In this document: piece after piece, positions 15,084-23,050 of the stretch
Position numbering within the stretch: position 1 is the first letter of the stretch
How the letters are laid out: each line of letters starts with the position of its first letter
Source: Clostridia bacterium
GTDB lineage: Bacteria; Bacillota; Clostridia; Oscillospirales; CAG-272
Assembly: GCA_017397175.1 (NCBI GenBank)
Contig: JAFQKA010000028.1
Coordinates: 1 to 48,794, forward strand
DNA: 48,794 bases
Reading direction: 5' to 3'
Notes under the pieces: model-generated
Database searches by the model: none
What the model was told of the DNA's origin: nothing
The model's input: the letters and a program-made list of their open reading frames with translations, nothing else
Program-made: the position numbers and the translations under genes

Positions 15084-16055
15084 TTATATGTATTTTGCAA
15101 TTTGCTTATAAAGATTCTCTGCATAAACCCCAAATCCAAGATCGTTGGGGTGCAGGAATTTGTCCGCAAAGAACTCGGGCAGATGCGGCACGAGATTCCA
15201 GCCGCTGAAAACGATTATATCATAGATCCCCTTGATATTTTCGCGTATCATGTCCTCAACCTTATCCGCTGTGCACGGGAACTGCGTTTTCTTATCAAAA
15301 TCACCGCGCCAGATGGGCGTGATCGCAAAGATCTTTGACTCCGGATATGTCGCACGTAGCAGAGAGAAAAACCTGCGGATATTTCTCTGCGTATCCTGGG
15401 CTGAGTGGCTGTTCCAGTCGTTTGTACCGTATGCGACCGTTATAATATCAGGCTTGAAATCGTCGGGTGAGCTGATTATTCTGTCCGAAAAGCAGTCTCC
15501 GCCAATACCCTTGTTCAGGACGTCCGCATCGAGCATGGATGCAAGGCGGGAAATATAGGTGAGTGAAGGATATTCGGCAATATAGCCTTGGGTTATAGAG
15601 TCGCCGTAGGCAAGAAGCTTCAAGCGACGCTTCAGCGGTTTTATTTTTGCGTTGTCATCAAGGGTGAAGTCCTTAATCGAAGAACGCTTTGACCACGGAA
15701 AATAGATCTCCAGATTCTTCTCACCTTTTCCAAGACTTATCTTTACCCCGCCCTCACTTTCGTTTTCTCCGCCCACGTGGGCGATCATTGCACCGTCCCT
15801 GTAAATGTCGAAGTATCCCATTGGATCGGAGGAGGCGGGAGAATTTTTATAGTCAAAGCTGAGATTTTCGCTGTCGGTAACGACGGCGATTCGCACACCG
15901 GAGGAGGCTTGAGAGCGGTTTGAAAAATTCTCGTTGGATTTCTGGTTTTCGTATTGAACGGAGTTGAAGCGGTCAAACTCGATATACCCGTCCTTTTCAC
16001 TGATCCTCACCGCGCCGCAACTTATCTCTCTGATCTTTTCAATGTTAAGTATCAT
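15084..16055 (-). CDS. SGNH/GDSL-type hydrolase with N-terminal jelly-roll-like domain
   Basis: 323 residues from the ATG at 16053-16055 after GGGAG; a longer frame adds nine residues without a better site. The N-terminal 130 residues are beta-rich (FDIYRDGAMIAHVG, KNLEIYFPWS) and resemble the accessory domain of CE2-like acetyl esterases. The catalytic domain has block I GDSITQGY (nucleophile Ser), block III YGTNDW (Gly, Asn) and block V HPNDLGF (Asp and His roles differ by one residue from the usual DxxH). No signal peptide, so cytoplasmic. It probably de-esterifies a sugar or oligosaccharide. Confidence 0.88.
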   Translation of the reverse strand: MILNIEKIREISCGAVRISEKDGYIEFDRFNSVQYENQKSNENFSNRSQASSGVRIAVVTDSENLSFDYKNSPASSDPMGYFDIYRDGAMIAHVGGENESEGGVKISLGKGEKNLEIYFPWSKRSSIKDFTLDDNAKIKPLKRRLKLLAYGDSITQGYIAEYPSLTYISRLASMLDADVLNKGIGGDCFSDRIISSPDDFKPDIITVAYGTNDWNSHSAQDTQRNIRRFFSLLRATYPESKIFAITPIWRGDFDKKTQFPCTADKVEDMIRENIKGIYDIIVFSGWNLVPHLPEFFADKFLHPNDLGFGVYAENLYKQIAKYI

Positions 16056-16084
16056 GATTTTTCTCCCTGTATACATTCCCACAC

Positions 16085-16113
16085 ATTATAGCACCCGAAA
16101 AAAAGTTTGTCAA
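16085..16113 (-). promoter_or_regulatory. Sigma-A promoter of the SGNH/TIM-barrel operon
   Basis: Minus strand TTGACA (16108-16113), 17 nt, TATAAT (16085-16090), about 30 nt upstream of the start codon. Confidence 0.88.
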
Positions 16114-16167
16114 CGCATATTGGAAAACAATTTCCGAGTATTTATGTGAAATTTTGAACAAAATATA

Positions 16168-16196
16168 TTGACAAGTGAAAAAATATGTGCTATAAT
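16168..16196 (+). promoter_or_regulatory. Sigma-A promoter of the riboswitch-flotillin unit
   Basis: TTGACA (16168-16173), 17 nt, TATAAT (16191-16196); the aptamer starts right after, near 16203. Confidence 0.9.
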
Positions 16197-16202
16197 ATTT
16201 TC

Positions 16203-16305
16203 AGTAAAAGGGAGTAGATACACCCCTAAATAAGGTGTCCGGAACTCGTCAGGACGGCTCATTTGCCCGGGTTCTCAGGTCTGAATAAGGTTTCAAGACT
16301 TTTAC
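16203..16305 (+). promoter_or_regulatory. yybP-ykoY-type (Mn2+) riboswitch aptamer
   Basis: P1 is GTAAAAG (16204-16210) with CTTTTAC (16299-16305). The conserved first loop motif GGGAGTAG follows the 5' P1 strand. The second loop motif CTCGTCA is at about 16245-16251, and the 3' end reads AAGACTTTTAC, as in known members that end AAGACCTTT. The CACCC/GGTGT helix lies between. The family senses Mn2+ and usually controls metal exporters and other membrane proteins. Assignment is by eye from motif order and spacing. Confidence 0.82.
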
Positions 16306-16334
16306 AGTAACAGCGCTGTGAAAGTCTTTTTTTC
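16295..16334 (+). terminator. Riboswitch expression-platform terminator
   Basis: AAGACTTTTACAG (16295-16307) pairs with CTGTGAAAGTCTT (16316-16328) with one wobble, followed by a T run. Its 5' arm overlaps the 3' strand of P1, so ligand-stabilised P1 would block the terminator: an ON switch. Confidence 0.85.
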
Positions 16335-16382
16335 TACCTTTCACTCTATTTCATTTTACAAAATTTAAGGAGGTAATCTTTT

Positions 16383-17804
16383 ATGCAAGACTACATCAAA
16401 ATCATCATTGGCGCAGCTATCGCCATCATCGTCATCTTTGTATTAGGCTATCTCAAAGCTCCCCCGGATACCGCTTATATTATCTCCGGTCTGGGAAAAA
16501 AGCGTATTCTTATCGGTAAAGCCGGTTGGCGTGTTCCCTTCTTTGAGAGAGTGGATAAGCTGTCCCTGCGCGTTATGCAGGTCGACGTCAAAACGTCCGA
16601 AGCTGTACCCACAAACGAATTTATCAACGTAAACGTCGACGGCGTTGCAAATATCAAAATTTCGTCCGATCCCGATCTTTTGCACCTTGCGTCCGAGTCG
16701 CTTCTCGGCATGAAGCAGGGCGAGCTTATCAGCCTTGTAACACAAGTGCTTGAGGGTAATATGCGTGAGATCGTAGGCTCGGTAGGTCTCAAGGAAATGG
16801 TTCAGGACCGTCAGGGTGTTGCCCAGAAGATCACGCAGAACGTAGTCCCCGATATGCAAAAGCTGGGTATTGAGGTGGTAAACTTCAACATTCAGAACTT
16901 CCGCGATGAAGCGGGAACCATTGAAAACATGGGTATCGACAACGTTGAGCAGATCAGAAAGAACGCTCAGATCGCAAAGGCTAACGCTCAGCGCGATATC
17001 GCCATCGCTTCCGCAAACGCAGAAGAGGAAGCTAACGCCATCAAGGTCGAGGCTTCAAAGAAGATCGCCGAGCAGAATGCCGCACTTGCTATCCAGCAGG
17101 CTGAAATGCAGGTAAGAGCCGACACCAAGAAGGCCGAGGCTGACGCCGCATATTCCATTCAGCAGGAAAACCAGCGTAAGACCATCGAGATCACAAAGGC
17201 TAACGCTGACATTGCCCGCCGCGAGAAGGAAGCAGAGATCGCGGAAAAGGAAATTGCCATCAAGGAAAGACAGCTTGACGCCGAGATCCGCAAGAAGGCC
17301 GACGCACTCAAGTACGAGGCTGAAAAGCAGGCTGAAGCTGATCTTATCCGCCGTCAGAGAGACGCTGACGCGAAAGCTTACGAGGCTATCAAGGAGGCTG
17401 AGGCACGCCGTGCCGAGGCTGAGGCTCTCCGCTTCTCGATGGAGCAGGAGGCTGAGGGTATCCGTGCAAAGGGTCTGGCTGAGGCTCAGGCTATCGAAAA
17501 GAAGGCTGAGGCTCAGAAGAAGATGGGCGAAGCGTCCATCATCGAAATGTACCTGGCTGCCCTTCCCGAGGTCGTCAAGAACGCCGCTGCTCCTTTGGCA
17601 CAGACCGACAAGATCGTTATGTACGGCGACGGCAACTCCACAAAGGTCGTAAAGGACGTTATGAACAGTGCAAATCAGGTGTTTGAGGGCATGAAGGAGT
17701 CCACGGGACTCGATCTTCAGTCTCTCATCACAGGTATGCTCGCAGGTCGCGCGCTCACCCCCAACTGTGATTGTGCTCCCGAGCAGACCTCTGCCCAAGA
17801 GTAA
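16383..17804 (+). CDS. Flotillin-like SPFH/Band 7 protein
   Basis: 473 residues, start after AAGGAGGTAA. One N-terminal membrane segment (about 6-22, IIIGAAIAIIVIFVLGYL) is followed by the SPFH domain (about 25-190, with NEFINVNVDGVANIKIS and VVNFNIQNFRDEAG). A long Ala/Glu/Lys-rich coiled coil covers about 190-400. The C-terminal region NAAAPLAQTDKIVMYGDG is typical of flotillins. The protein should oligomerise at the membrane in functional microdomains. No NfeD-type partner gene is adjacent. Expression appears to be set by the Mn2+-type riboswitch. Confidence 0.93.
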   Translation: MQDYIKIIIGAAIAIIVIFVLGYLKAPPDTAYIISGLGKKRILIGKAGWRVPFFERVDKLSLRVMQVDVKTSEAVPTNEFINVNVDGVANIKISSDPDLLHLASESLLGMKQGELISLVTQVLEGNMREIVGSVGLKEMVQDRQGVAQKITQNVVPDMQKLGIEVVNFNIQNFRDEAGTIENMGIDNVEQIRKNAQIAKANAQRDIAIASANAEEEANAIKVEASKKIAEQNAALAIQQAEMQVRADTKKAEADAAYSIQQENQRKTIEITKANADIARREKEAEIAEKEIAIKERQLDAEIRKKADALKYEAEKQAEADLIRRQRDADAKAYEAIKEAEARRAEAEALRFSMEQEAEGIRAKGLAEAQAIEKKAEAQKKMGEASIIEMYLAALPEVVKNAAAPLAQTDKIVMYGDGNSTKVVKDVMNSANQVFEGMKESTGLDLQSLITGMLAGRALTPNCDCAPEQTSAQE

Positions 17805-17813
17805 TCAAAAAAT

Positions 17814-17843
17814 CCGCCTCTCCACGGAGAGGCGGTATTTTTT
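17814..17843. terminator. Terminator between flotillin and Nudix genes
   Basis: CCGCCTCTCC/GGAGAGGCGG with an AC loop, followed by T runs on the plus strand and preceded by A runs. It serves both convergent genes. Confidence 0.9.
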
Positions 17844-18333
17844 ATTCTTTGTTTTTTCTTTCGTCGTTTACAAAGTGCTTGACTGTTTTTTCGGGATGCC
17901 TCAGCTCACTTCTGAAAAATTCGGGATAGATTTTCGTCTCATCGTCAAGAGATATCCAACGGAGAAATTCGCGGCTGTTATCCTCTGTAAAGCTCTCACT
18001 GACAGGCGAAAGGTCATCGGGGACCTTCATATAAAAGAAGAAAGAAATCTCATAAATCAGCTTTCCGAAATTTGACGGAGCATCTCCGTAAAAGTAATTT
18101 TCGTGAACGAAGCCAAGGCGATCAACCTCCATTTTCACCCCCGTTTCTTCAAACACCTCACGAACAATGGCTTCCTCTGCTGTCTCTCCAAACTTTATTC
18201 TTCCGCCCACCGAATACAGGTAATCGTTTCGATCATTACCCACCATCAGTATTTTGCCGTCTTTCATAATTATTGCGCCCGTGCGGATATTTAATATCCC
18301 GTCATCACAGGGTACGCACATATCCTTTTTCAT
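17842..18333 (-). CDS. Nudix hydrolase
   Basis: 163 residues from the ATG at 18331-18333 with GTGAGG 7 nt upstream. The Nudix box is complete: GRIKFGETAEEAIVREVFEETG, with the REVxEE core binding Mg2+ or Mn2+. It hydrolyses a nucleoside diphosphate linked to another moiety; the substrate is not evident. It starts 15 nt after the beta-lactamase-like gene and ends at the shared terminator. Confidence 0.93.
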   Translation of the reverse strand: MKKDMCVPCDDGILNIRTGAIIMKDGKILMVGNDRNDYLYSVGGRIKFGETAEEAIVREVFEETGVKMEVDRLGFVHENYFYGDAPSNFGKLIYEISFFFYMKVPDDLSPVSESFTEDNSREFLRWISLDDETKIYPEFFRSELRHPEKTVKHFVNDERKNKE

Positions 18334-18348
18334 TTTTGACCTCACTTC

Positions 18349-19464
18349 TTACTCAAGAGAATTTATCTCCTCGTGCACGCCTTCTACCATCTTGGCAAGA
18401 TTGCGAATAAACTTATTATCCGCTGACGAGCCGTTTTCAAGTCCCGTCATAATAACAAGAATATACGGATGCTCATGGAAAACCACGCCCATGTCATGGT
18501 AAGCCCCAAGATCCCATCCGTACTTGTTGGCAACAGGAGATTTCAAGGCATGGGGCAGCATTATGCGGTGGTTTGTGCTCTGCATCCATTCACGGAGCAG
18601 GTCTGCATATTTTGAACCGCTCTCAAAATATTCGTATGTTTCCTTCAAAAAGATCGCGCACTCGGCGGCACTCAGATTATACAGGCTTCTCTGGGGACTT
18701 TTCACGCCAAGGGATTCGCAAAAAGCAAAAAATCCTTTTGTTCCATAAGACTTTCTCAGCTCGTAAAACGCCACGTTATCGCTTTTGGTTATGGTCAGCT
18801 TCAGAAGGTCAAGGTAGGTATATTCCGTGCCGTACTCGGACTTATGAATTACGCCGGAGCCTTGTCTGAAATTTTCCTTTTGATATGTAAAGATACGGTT
18901 TACGTCAAAGGTGCTTCCCTCCTCAAAATCCGCTTTTGCTTCTTCTGCTTCTATGGTCTTCAGCGCCCAAAGAATAAAGGGCTGTTTTATGAGGCTGGCA
19001 GAATATAGCACCTTGTCTCCGTTGTAGCTCATGGTCACGCCGCTCTCAATATCCATATAATAAAAGGAAACTTCGGGCGTATATTCCTCATAAAGCGGTT
19101 CTGTTTCAACGGGTGCGGCATCGGTCTCGTCGGGAGCGGTCTCCGTGGGCTCGTCGGGAATAATTTCTCTCTGATAGGTAGGCGTATTCTTTTTTATGTA
19201 GTCCTCGATCTCTTTTGCTCGCACGTCGCAGACAGCCTGTTTTTTTATCTGAAGATCGGTGTCGGGCGGGATCGGATCGGTGTCGGGAGTAGTGATAGTC
19301 TGGGTAGCAGTCTCGGTATCGGGCGGAAGCAAGGTGTCATGCGGCAAAGGTGCAGTTGTACCGTCTGTTTCGCTGTCCGCAGGCGGAACATTTTCACCGC
19401 AAGCCAAAAGCAAACCCACGCATACACAAAACATCAGACACAAAGCTATTACTTTTTTATTCAT
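18349..19464 (-). CDS. Class A beta-lactamase-like serine hydrolase lipoprotein
   Basis: 371 residues. The signal peptide ends in a lipobox (LLLACGEN), so it is a lipoprotein on the outer face of the membrane. Residues about 25-125 form a low-complexity Thr/Pro/Asp/Glu linker. The catalytic domain has SxxK as SLIK (about 160), SDN in TKSDNVAFYEL and the KxG triad as KYGWD. These match penicillin-recognising serine hydrolases of the class A fold. Most such clostridial lipoproteins are peptidoglycan-related or of unknown role, so resistance should not be assumed. Its ATG overlaps the fumarase stop (TGATG). Confidence 0.88.
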   Translation of the reverse strand: MNKKVIALCLMFCVCVGLLLACGENVPPADSETDGTTAPLPHDTLLPPDTETATQTITTPDTDPIPPDTDLQIKKQAVCDVRAKEIEDYIKKNTPTYQREIIPDEPTETAPDETDAAPVETEPLYEEYTPEVSFYYMDIESGVTMSYNGDKVLYSASLIKQPFILWALKTIEAEEAKADFEEGSTFDVNRIFTYQKENFRQGSGVIHKSEYGTEYTYLDLLKLTITKSDNVAFYELRKSYGTKGFFAFCESLGVKSPQRSLYNLSAAECAIFLKETYEYFESGSKYADLLREWMQSTNHRIMLPHALKSPVANKYGWDLGAYHDMGVVFHEHPYILVIMTGLENGSSADNKFIRNLAKMVEGVHEEINSLE

Positions 19465-20312
19465 CAAAGCACCGCCTTCTCGTGTCTGTAAACGTGACAG
19501 CAGATATTTACCGCCACAGGCAGACCCGCTATATGTGTGGGATATTTTTCTATCTTCACCGCCAAGGCAGTCGTGTCGCCGCCAAATCCCTGAGGTCCAA
19601 TATCAAGCTCGTTTATACGAAGAAGCATTTTTTCTTCGAGGGCGGCATAGTTGGGATCTGAATTTTTATCGTCAAGCTCCCGTGAAAGAGCCTGCTTTGA
19701 AAGGAGCGTGCAACGCTCAAAGGTGCCGCCGATGCCAACGCCAACAACTATGGGCGGACATGGGTTTGCGCCCGCTTTTTTTACCGTATCCACAACGAAA
19801 TCCACAATATCGTCCTCTGTTGCGGCAGGAGTGAACATCTTCACAGCACTCATATTTTCACTGCCAAACCCCTTTGGAAGCGCGGTTATTTTCACCTTAT
19901 CCCCGGGAACGATCTTCGTATAAAGCACGGCAGGTGTATTGTCATTGGTATTTTTTCTGCCGTAAAGCGGATCGGAGACCACGGAACAGCGGAGCTTGCC
20001 GTCAAGATAAGCCCTTGCAACGCCGCGATCTACCGCCGCCTCAAGGTCACCGCCCACAAGATGGACGTCCTGCCCTATCTCAATAAAAGTCACAGCCATG
20101 CCTGTATCCTGGCAAACGGGCACATCAAGCTCCCGCGCCGCCTCGATATTTTCTTCAAGTATACCAAGTATCGACTGCGCCAACGGATTCGACTCATTTA
20201 TCTTTGCTTTTGTGATGGTCGAGCAGGTACTGCAGGGCAGGATCTGATTTGCGTGAACGAACAGGTCGGCCACCTTATCTTCTATTTCTTTTACGTTGAT
20301 CTCTCTTATCAT
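19464..20312 (-). CDS. fumA: Class I fumarate hydratase, alpha subunit
   Basis: 282 residues, matching the alpha (N-terminal) subunit of two-subunit Fe-S fumarases. Conserved cysteine regions are CSTCST, PVCQDTG and NPCPPIVVGVGIGGTFE, which supply [4Fe-4S] ligands. It interconverts fumarate and malate together with a beta subunit. The relatives TtdA (tartrate) and class I mesaconase share this fold. No beta-subunit gene is nearby: the next gene downstream is an unrelated lipoprotein, coupled by TGATG. The beta subunit must be elsewhere. Confidence 0.92.
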   Translation of the reverse strand: MIREINVKEIEDKVADLFVHANQILPCSTCSTITKAKINESNPLAQSILGILEENIEAARELDVPVCQDTGMAVTFIEIGQDVHLVGGDLEAAVDRGVARAYLDGKLRCSVVSDPLYGRKNTNDNTPAVLYTKIVPGDKVKITALPKGFGSENMSAVKMFTPAATEDDIVDFVVDTVKKAGANPCPPIVVGVGIGGTFERCTLLSKQALSRELDDKNSDPNYAALEEKMLLRINELDIGPQGFGGDTTALAVKIEKYPTHIAGLPVAVNICCHVYRHEKAVL

Positions 20313-20360
20313 TTCTCTCTCGGTTCTATCGTTTCGACATTTTTCTCTTCTTGGGATATG

Positions 20361-20392
20361 AAAAAATCGCCGTTTGAAAACAGACGGCGATT
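20361..20392 (-). terminator. Terminator of the hup/yab/divIC cluster
   Basis: ATCGCCGT/ACGGCGAT stem with a T-rich loop region, followed on the minus strand by TTTTTTC. Its upstream arm includes the divIC stop codon. Confidence 0.85.
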
Positions 20393-20684
20393 ATTCAAGA
20401 CCGTTATAATATACCACTTCATCAGGGCGGCACAAATTGAGCTTTTCCTTGGCGATCTTTTCTACGTACTCATCGTCAAATTCCTGCTCAAGCTCGTAGC
20501 GGATCCGCTCGATGCTTTCCTCGTATTTCATCTTATCGGCAGAAAGCTCGTCTATCTTGTCTCTGTATTCGTTATACTTGACAAGCATTCTGGCGGACGA
20601 AATTATTCCGGCGGCAATAAACATAATGACAGCTAATTTCATAACGCCCTTGATCTCAAAGCCGCCCGACTTTTCATCGTTCAT
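20391..20684 (-). CDS. divIC: Septum formation initiator, DivIC/FtsB-like
   Basis: 97 residues from ATG 20682-20684. Short cytoplasmic N-terminus, one membrane helix (about 16-31, LAVIMFIAAGIISSA), then a coiled coil (YNEYRDKIDELSADKMKYEESIERIRYELE) and a small C-terminal domain (AKEKLNLCRPDEVVYY). This is the DivIC/FtsB pattern. It works with FtsL/DivIB in the division complex. Position next to yabQ matches the conserved yabN-yabO-yabP-yabQ-divIC order of sporulating Firmicutes. Confidence 0.9.
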   Translation of the reverse strand: MNDEKSGGFEIKGVMKLAVIMFIAAGIISSARMLVKYNEYRDKIDELSADKMKYEESIERIRYELEQEFDDEYVEKIAKEKLNLCRPDEVVYYNGLE

Positions 20685-20707
20685 TGCTGTCACCGCCTTC
20701 CTCTTTT

Positions 20708-21178
20708 TTATTTCGAATATGAGCCGCTTTCCGAACCGGAAAAGCGCTCCGAGACTTTTACAAGTATATTATACACGCTTTTTATCGGAAATGCAATAGC
20801 CTTTAGTGAAAAAATCACTATTTTTTTGAAGATTTTTTTGAAAAAATTAAGCAAAGCGTATATAATTTTGCCCAAAGTCGCCCGATAAAAACAAAATCCG
20901 CAGATAATGCAAATAATAGAGGAAAGACGGAAAATGCCGTCGTTTGTATAAAAAAGAAAAATTGACGCGGCAGCTCCGCAAAAAACAAAGAAAACAAGAT
21001 CTGTCACAAGGGTCAGAACGAATACAAAAGCGGACATTGCCCGCAGGTATTTTCCCTCTGCTTTTAATGTCAGTGTCTCGCGAAGAAATCTGAAGGCGTC
21101 ATAAACCATTCCGAAAAAAGCCCCAAGCAAAGCGGAAAGTCCCAGTACCGCCGCCATACTGTGCGCGGCGTAGATCAT
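20708..21178 (-). CDS. yabQ: Spore cortex biosynthesis protein YabQ
   Basis: 156 residues with four hydrophobic segments, starting SMAAVLGLSALLGAFFGMVYDAFRF, the YabQ signature region. In Bacillus subtilis YabQ is a mother-cell membrane protein needed for spore cortex formation. It overlaps yabP by 4 nt (ATGA). The C-terminal amphipathic part is Lys-rich. Confidence 0.92.
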   Translation of the reverse strand: MIYAAHSMAAVLGLSALLGAFFGMVYDAFRFLRETLTLKAEGKYLRAMSAFVFVLTLVTDLVFFVFCGAAASIFLFYTNDGIFRLSSIICIICGFCFYRATLGKIIYALLNFFKKIFKKIVIFSLKAIAFPIKSVYNILVKVSERFSGSESGSYSK

Positions 21179-21453
21179 TTCGAAAAGAAGCGACCGATCC
21201 CCTTTTTGCGAGGCTCCTCGGTGCGATAGTACAGTCCGTTGATTCTGCCGTCAATAGTCAGTATTCCCCTTTGAGTATCAAGAGTGCCGACGTGCATCTC
21301 TTCCCCTTCAACCAGCATTTCGCCCATCGACGTCTCCAGATTCACAGAGTCCTCATCGAAGCTGATAACGTCGGTGACTGCGGTGATCTCAAGATGTTCC
21401 CGTCCGCGAAGAAGTATCCCGTGGTTTTTCTGCATTTCCGTGTTTTCTGCCAT
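21175..21453 (-). CDS. yabP: Sporulation protein YabP
   Basis: 92 residues from ATG 21451-21453, preceded by GGGGG. It matches the YabP/YqfC family: HGILLRGREHLEITAVTDVISFDEDSVNLETSMGE shows the short beta-strand pattern, ending in GRINGLYY. YabP is required for spore assembly together with YabQ. It is separated from yabO by a hairpin. Confidence 0.92.
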   Translation of the reverse strand: MAENTEMQKNHGILLRGREHLEITAVTDVISFDEDSVNLETSMGEMLVEGEEMHVGTLDTQRGILTIDGRINGLYYRTEEPRKKGIGRFFSK

Positions 21454-21469
21454 GCTATCCCCCGAAAAT

Positions 21470-21501
21470 AAAATAGTGACCGCTTTTGCGATCACTATTT
21501 T
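21470..21501. terminator. Hairpin between yabO and yabP
   Basis: AAAATAGTGA/TCACTATTTT with an inner CGC/GCG pair and TTTT loop. It could end or attenuate transcription after yabO, leaving the yabP-yabQ-divIC part to a separate sporulation promoter. Confidence 0.6.
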
Positions 21502-21524
21502 ATATGATTTTTTTGACGGAAATA

Positions 21525-21770
21525 TTACTGGGAAAGCACCTCGTAAAGTGAGGATGCATCTGCCTTTCCCACAGTATCCTTCACCGAGACCACACGGATC
21601 TTTATAGTTCTCTGACCCATAGTGATCTCAATGATATCGTTTTCCTTTACGTCATAAGACGCTTTTACACGCTTTCCGTTGACCGAAACGTGCTCTGTGT
21701 CGCAGGCCTCGTTTGCTACCGTCCTGCGTTTTATGATTCTTGCTACCTTTAAATACTTATCAATTCTCAT
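21525..21770 (-). CDS. rqcP: S4-domain RNA-binding protein, YabO/RqcP-like
   Basis: 81 residues that form a single S4 domain (MRIDKYLKVARIIKRRT, then VNGKRVKASYDVKENDIIEI). The Bacillus homologue YabO, renamed RqcP, joins RqcH in ribosome-associated quality control by supporting Ala tailing of stalled chains. Its place in the yab cluster supports orthology. The ribosome binding site is weak (GAAAAGAAT). Confidence 0.9.
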   Translation of the reverse strand: MRIDKYLKVARIIKRRTVANEACDTEHVSVNGKRVKASYDVKENDIIEITMGQRTIKIRVVSVKDTVGKADASSLYEVLSQ

Positions 21771-21784
21771 ATTCTTTTCGGTAT

Positions 21785-21816
21785 AAAAAAGTCCCGATCC
21801 TGTCGGGACTTTTTTA
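21785..21816 (-). terminator. Terminator of hup
   Basis: AAAAAAGTCCCGA/TCGGGACTTTTTT with a TCCTG loop, the T run on the minus strand. It lies between hup and yabO, so yabO needs read-through or its own promoter. Confidence 0.9.
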
Positions 21817-21824
21817 TAGGATAA

Positions 21825-22097
21825 TCAGTTTACTGCGTCCTTGAAAGCCTTACCTGCAGAGAATGCGGGGTGCTTGGAAGCAGCGATCTTGATTGTTGCG
21901 CCTGTCTTGGGGTTTCTGCCTGTTCTTGCGCCTCTTGTCTTAACTTCGAATGTACCGAAGCCGATAAGCTGAACCTTGTCGCCAGCCTTGAGAGCGTCTG
22001 TGATAGCCGCTGTTACAGCGTTAACTGCTGCCTCAGCGTCTGCCTTCTTAAGATTTGCGGACTTTGCAACTGCATCGATCAACTGTGTCTTGTTCAT
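21825..22097 (-). CDS. hup: HU-family DNA-binding protein
   Basis: 90 residues from ATG 22095-22097 after GGAAG; a longer frame exists but extends past the conserved [11 protein letters not shown] start. It has the HU dimer core ([11 protein letters not shown]) and the DNA-binding arm with [14 protein letters not shown], followed by [14 protein letters not shown]. It bends and compacts DNA. Its own promoter overlaps the end of mazG and its own terminator follows. Confidence 0.97.
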   Translation of the reverse strand: MNKTQLIDAVAKSANLKKADAEAAVNAVTAAITDALKAGDKVQLIGFGTFEVKTRGARTGRNPKTGATIKIAASKHPAFSAGKAFKDAVN

Positions 22098-22175
22098 TGT
22101 TTCTTCCATACCTTTCATTTTATTTTCTGATAAAAAGCACTCGGCAAAAGCCATACTGCATCTTATTATAACACC

Positions 22176-22203
22176 ATTATACCACAAAATTAACCAATTT
22201 CAA
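22176..22203 (-). promoter_or_regulatory. Promoter of hup
   Basis: Minus strand TTGAAA (22198-22203), 16 nt, TATAAT (22176-22181). The -35 box lies inside the last codons of mazG. Confidence 0.75.
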
Positions 22204-23038
22204 GGGGTTTTGGAAATATTTTTTGAATATTTTGTTGTTTTTTTGCTTTTATTTGGTCCCAAATGGCATCAAGCTCGTCCAAATTGGTGTTTTCAAAGGT
22301 TCTGCCTGTTTTTTCAAGTTCTGCTTCAAGCTCTTCAAATCTGGAAATGAATTTCTCCGTGGCCCCCGTCAAAGCCTCCTCCGAGTCTATCTCGCATTTT
22401 CTGGCGAGGCTTGTTACCGCCAAAAGAAGGTCACCGATCACCTCATTGACCTGCTCCTTTGAATCAAGCACCTCTTCTACCTCTGCAAGCTCTTCCTTTA
22501 TCTTTTCGATAACGGATCTTGCATCGGGAAAATCAAAAATATTCGCTCTCTTTCCTACCTTCTGTGCGCGCATGAGTGCAGGAAGGCAGACAGGTACGGA
22601 TTTAAGGCGGGAGGTAAAGGTCACCCGCTGTTTCTCGTCGTTTTTTATCTTATCCCAATTTGAGAGGACTTCTGCGGAATTGTCCACCTTGACTTCACCG
22701 AAAACGTGCGGGTGGCGGTGGATAAGCTTTGTCACAAGCTCGGTTATAACGTCACCCATGTTGAAATTCTGCTGTTCTTCCTCGATCCTGGCGTGGAACA
22801 CCACCTGCAAAAGCACGTCGCCCAATTCCTCGCGTAGAAGCTCCGTATCCTCCAGATCAATAGCCTCGATCGCCTCGTAGGTCTCCTCAATAAAATCCTT
22901 TCGCAGGCTCTTGTGGGTCTGCTCTATGTCCCAAGGACAACCGCCCTCGCTTCGCAGAAGCATCATAACGTCGCACAGGTCGTCAAAGGAATATCTGCCC
23001 TGTGATTTAAGCTTTTCTATAAGTTCGATTCTTTCCAT
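22190..23038 (-). CDS. mazG: MazG-family nucleoside triphosphate pyrophosphohydrolase
   Basis: 282 residues with two MazG modules. The first carries [21 protein letters not shown], then [19 protein letters not shown] (EExxE and ExxD metal ligands). The second is shorter ([28 protein letters not shown]). It hydrolyses NTPs, including damaged ones, to NMP and PPi. It takes the place of yabN in the conserved block; Bacillus YabN carries an extra N-terminal methyltransferase-like domain that is absent here. Confidence 0.95.
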   Translation of the reverse strand: MERIELIEKLKSQGRYSFDDLCDVMMLLRSEGGCPWDIEQTHKSLRKDFIEETYEAIEAIDLEDTELLREELGDVLLQVVFHARIEEEQQNFNMGDVITELVTKLIHRHPHVFGEVKVDNSAEVLSNWDKIKNDEKQRVTFTSRLKSVPVCLPALMRAQKVGKRANIFDFPDARSVIEKIKEELAEVEEVLDSKEQVNEVIGDLLLAVTSLARKCEIDSEEALTGATEKFISRFEELEAELEKTGRTFENTNLDELDAIWDQIKAKKQQNIQKIFPKPLEIG

Positions 23039-23050
23039 TTTTGATTCCTT

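Noticed and set aside
17055..17798. 247-codon minus-strand frame in the flotillin gene
   Set aside because: Mirror of the Ala/Glu-rich coiled-coil codons, giving a Leu/Ser-rich product without homology features.
18349..19464. Antibiotic resistance gene
   Set aside because: The beta-lactamase-like fold alone is not evidence; the context is house-keeping and the triad reads KYG.
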